From contig CAYOTA010000021.1 in assembly GCA_964406795.1 (NCBI GenBank), positions 1-16,081 of the forward strand: 16,081 nt of DNA, given 5' to 3'. Below, one piece after another: positions 14,382 through 16,081 of the stretch. Each line of letters starts with the position of its first letter. Position 1 is the stretch's first letter. Under the pieces are notes generated by a model, which was not told the DNA's origin, searched no databases, and saw only the letters and a list, made by a program, of their open reading frames with translations. The DNA comes from JAGORM01 sp964406795. GTDB taxonomy: Bacteria; Patescibacteriota; Microgenomatia; Levybacterales; GWA1-39-11. A program made the translations under genes and the position numbers.

Positions 14382-14771
14382 TTATTTGAGCTCAACTGTC
14401 GCTCCTGCTGCCGTAAGTTTTTCGCGAGCTTCGTCAGCTGCCTTTTTGTTAACCTGAGTTAATACTTCCTTAGGTGCTGCATCAACTAAATCTTTTGCTT
14501 CTTTAAGTCCAAGAGTAGGTGCTAATTCACGGAGTGCTTTAATAACTCCTAATTTGTTAGCGCCGGATGAAGTTACAACTACATTAAATATAGTTTGCTC
14601 TTCTTGGCTTTCTCCTGCTTCTGCTGCTGGAGCTGCTGTCGCTCCTACTGCAACTGGTGCGGCTGCTGTTACTCCAAATTTTTCTTCTAAAGCTTTAACG
14701 AGTTCAGAAAGTTCCAAAACGGACATTTCTTCAATCGCTGTCATCATATCTTCTTTTGTCATTTTTGCCAT
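14382..14771 (-). CDS. rplL: 50S ribosomal protein L7/L12 (bL12)
   Basis: 129 aa, forming the flexible stalk that recruits translation GTPases. The N-terminal dimer/L10-binding domain (1-35, MSVLELSELVKALEEKFGV) is followed by an Ala-rich hinge (about 35-57) and the C-terminal domain with the factor-binding helices (GANKLGVIKALRELAPTLGL, KEAKDLVDAAPKEV). The start is set by AAAGGAGGTGA about 8 nt before ATG. It lies 72 nt after rplJ in the normal rplJ-rplL order. Length is normal. Confidence 0.97.
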   Translation of the reverse strand: MAKMTKEDMMTAIEEMSVLELSELVKALEEKFGVTAAAPVAVGATAAPAAEAGESQEEQTIFNVVVTSSGANKLGVIKALRELAPTLGLKEAKDLVDAAPKEVLTQVNKKAADEAREKLTAAGATVELK

Positions 14772-14843
14772 AAATCAAATCACCTCCTTTAAAAAACTTT
14801 GTTTTTTAAAGACCACGTTCAAGCAAGTTGAATGTGGCCCTTA

Positions 14844-15365
14844 CTAATTACTTGCTGCTTTTTTCTTCTCAATCTCTTTTAGTGCAATTGCAAGTTTTGT
14901 AATATTCCCATTAAGCGCATATACAAAGCCGGAAATTGGGGAATTCAAAAGTCCAAGTAATTTTCCAACCAAAATTTCCTTAGATGGGAGTGTTGCTAGC
15001 TTTTTAATAGTTGCCTCTTCTATAACTTCTCCTTCTAGAATTCCAAAGTTGATCTTTGGCATACTATATTTCTTAACAAAGGCAGCTAATATTTTTGCTG
15101 TTTGAATTGGATCTTCATAAGAAAAAAGGATTGCTTTTTGGCCGGTAAGCTTGTCTTTAACGTCAATTTGCTTATCAGAAAGCGCCAAATTCATAAGAGT
15201 GTTTTTAATAACAGCCATTTCAGCATTGTGCTGCCTTAATTCTTGGCGAGCTTCTTCAAGCTGCTTGTGGGTTAATCCAGTATATTCTACAAAGTACATA
15301 GCGGTTGCTTTTTGTACCTTTTCGCGTGCTTTGTCCAGTCCTGATAAATTTCTTTGTGATGGCAT
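14844..15365 (-). CDS. rplJ: 50S ribosomal protein L10 (uL10)
   Basis: 173 aa, the base of the L12 stalk. The N-terminal rRNA-binding domain includes MYFVEYTGLTHKQLEEARQE and IKNTLMNLAL; the C-terminal helix (KLAIALKEIEKKK) binds L12 dimers. I chose ATG 15365 because AAAGGA sits 6-7 nt upstream and MPSQRNLSGLDKAREKV fits the family. A longer start at 15383 would lie in the palindromic repeat and overlap the RBS. The upstream region contains, in order, a promoter, an L10-type leader, an attenuator and a REP-like repeat. Confidence 0.96.
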   Translation of the reverse strand: MPSQRNLSGLDKAREKVQKATAMYFVEYTGLTHKQLEEARQELRQHNAEMAVIKNTLMNLALSDKQIDVKDKLTGQKAILFSYEDPIQTAKILAAFVKKYSMPKINFGILEGEVIEEATIKKLATLPSKEILVGKLLGLLNSPISGFVYALNGNITKLAIALKEIEKKKAASN

Positions 15366-15378
15366 AAATATTCCTTTT

Positions 15379-15461
15379 GTCATTCTGAACGAAGTGAAGA
15401 ATCTTATCTTCTATCGTCCTCTTGGGATCCTTCTCCTTCGGCTAATCAAGATCAGGATGAC
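15379..15461. repeat. REP-like palindromic repeat, copy 2
   Basis: Starts GTCATTCTGAACGAAGTG and ends AGATCAGGATGAC; inner GAAGAATC and GGATCC-TTC arms match the copy at 1393-1455, but the middle is 20 nt longer. On the minus strand it lies between the attenuator and the rplJ RBS, so it is transcribed in the rplJL leader. Confidence 0.8.
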
Positions 15462-15469
15462 GTTTTCCC

Positions 15470-15498
15470 AAAAAAATAGCGCCCGTTCCAGAGGCGCC
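15470..15498 (-). terminator. attenuator in the rplJL leader
   Basis: On the minus strand GGCGC (15497-15493), a 9-nt loop and GCGCC complement (15483-15479) are followed by TA and seven T residues (15476-15470). This is a compact intrinsic terminator between the L10 leader and rplJ, the usual layout for L10-controlled attenuation. Confidence 0.7.
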
Positions 15499-15528
15499 AA
15501 CATTATTTCCGTCTAATTAGATCGTATG

Positions 15529-15578
15529 CTGTCCTCGGTAAGTCTTACTGGTAATCCCTTGCTTACTGTCTTTGGAAT
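15529..15578 (-). promoter_or_regulatory. ribosomal protein L10 leader
   Basis: The minus strand reads CCAAAGACAGTAAGC, then AGTAAGACTTACCGAGGACAG. GACAGTAAG...CTTACCGAGG is the conserved core of the L10 leader found before rplJL in many bacteria, with the GTAAG/CTTAC stem preserved. L10 (with L12) binds it and controls expression of its own operon. The terminator that follows fits control by attenuation. Recognition is by motif from memory; a covariance-model search was not possible. Confidence 0.75.
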
Positions 15579-15590
15579 TTTTCTATATGT

Positions 15591-15619
15591 AGTATACCAA
15601 GAAGTGGATTTAAAATCAA
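15591..15619 (-). promoter_or_regulatory. promoter of rplJL
   Basis: TTGATT (15619-15614), a 17-bp spacer and TATACT (15596-15591) on the minus strand, about 6-15 nt before the L10 leader begins. The -35 box overlaps the end of the carbonic-anhydrase-like gene. Confidence 0.7.
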
Positions 15620-16021
15620 GAGTGAAGCTCCTCTACAACCCATTGGTTTTCCGACCGAATTACAAATACTCCAATGACGGGCACCTTATTTTCTGAAAGC
15701 TGTTTAATAACTTCTACTGATCTCAAAATATCTTCTTTGTGTTTTGCGTCTTCAACTGGATTTCCCGCACATTCTTGATGTCCATCCACTAAAATCCCTT
15801 TTGAATGATGTTTGTCAATAGATACGGAGAGTTTAAATTTTAAAGTATCTAAATATTCTTCTGACGGGTTATTTGCAATTTTTTCCCACAATTCCTGCAT
15901 CTGTAATGGTGTCCGGAAAGTCCGCGTTAAATTTTTTACTACCAAATTGTGCCATTACAGACTGTACTCGCCCATCCATACAGCCTACAACAGTAAAAAA
16001 TGTTTCATCTGTTTGTGACAT
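15616..16021 (-). pseudogene. small beta-carbonic-anhydrase-like protein, split by a frameshift
   Basis: Two overlapping frames together make one family member of about 134 residues. The upstream frame (ATG 16021 to TAA 15869) reads MSQTDETFFTVVGCMDGRVQ and continues to FPDTITDAGIVGKNCK. The downstream frame (open 15945-15616) continues KIANNPSEEYLDTLKFKLSV, then GILVDGHQECAGNPVEDAKH to VVEELHS. The beta-carbonic anhydrase zinc and active-site motifs are divided between them: CxDxR (CMDGR) upstream and HxxC (GHQEC) downstream. A one-base shift near GGAATTGTGGGAAAAAATTG, most simply in its A6 run (15882-15887), restores the frame. It could be a real pseudogene, a sequencing error, or a +1 frameshift site. 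The downstream part alone would lack the Cys and Asp/Arg of the active site. Confidence 0.7.
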
Positions 16022-16034
16022 ATGATTATTAAAC

Positions 16035-16059
16035 TTCCACGGGCTTACGCCACGTGGAA
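16035..16059. repeat. hairpin at the right edge
   Basis: On the minus strand TTCCACG pairs with CGTGGAA, enclosing a GGC-GTAA-GCC mini-stem with a GNRA-type loop. It ends 14 nt before the ATG at 16021. It has no T-run and its parent gene may lie beyond the edge. TTTAAT lies 6 nt before that ATG and could be another leaderless-type -10. Confidence 0.4.
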
Positions 16060-16081
16060 TTAGCTGAGTTCAAGCGTTGCT

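Noticed and set aside
14844..15383. Longer start for rplJ at 15383
   Set aside because: It would begin in the repeat end and read through the RBS; the ATG at 15365 has correct spacing and family sequence.
16022..16081. Part of a tRNA or tmRNA at the right edge
   Set aside because: There is a good hairpin, but no T-loop, acceptor end or convincing tag frame can be confirmed in 60 nt.

Overview
The window looks like a piece of a Candidate Phyla Radiation (Patescibacteria) chromosome, most likely Microgenomates/OP11. This rests on four things: a 16S rRNA gene with an expanded helix 26 and a non-canonical 530 loop (GTGCCAGAAGTCTCGG), compact genes with frequent start/stop overlaps, AT-rich codon use with TGA kept as a stop, and several genes with a -10 box only 6-9 nt before the start codon and no Shine-Dalgarno (SD) sequence. 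The assignment is from pattern recognition, not a database search.

Layout. 1-1014 is the 5' two thirds of 16S rRNA (minus strand), with a 138-nt fold-back insert at 91-228. Behind it is a leader of about 565 nt and a consensus promoter (TTGACA-N17-TATAAT) at 1586-1614. 1699-3186 encodes a membrane-anchored dockerin protein. 3362-6104 is a minus-strand operon, mreB - unknown 194-aa gene - serine beta-lactamase-like hydrolase. It is bracketed by a relic of a second mreB start (6148-6201) and a relic of a second hydrolase end (3242-3322). Next come a Thr/Pro-tailed membrane protein (minus) and, on the plus strand, a Wzy/O-antigen-ligase-like protein with TPRs and peptide deformylase (def). The end of def is duplicated behind a hairpin. 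A 390-aa unknown gene (minus) is divergent from fmt, which leads an overlapping trio fmt - small methyltransferase-like protein - acyltransferase-3. A small membrane protein converges on that trio. The right end is translation machinery on the minus strand: rpmB (L28) and rplJ-rplL (L10, L7/L12) with an L10-type leader, attenuator and promoter. Last is a small beta-carbonic-anhydrase-like gene split by a frameshift.

Functional themes are ribosome production and N-formylmethionine handling (rRNA, L28, L10, L7/L12, def, fmt) and the cell envelope (MreB, serine hydrolase, Wzy-like protein, acyltransferase, dockerin and TP-stalk proteins).

The most unusual signal is structural. Three genes (mreB, the hydrolase, def) have a second copy of one terminus just outside the working gene, separated from it by palindromic DNA. 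In two of these the spacer is a hairpin with the same core (GCGGTGCTCG ... GCTCCT), whose outer stem is an inverted copy of the start of the duplicated gene end. The mreB and hydrolase relics encode nearly the same peptides with very different synonymous codons and lie at the two ends of one operon. This suggests the whole operon was replaced by a relative's copy and left scars.
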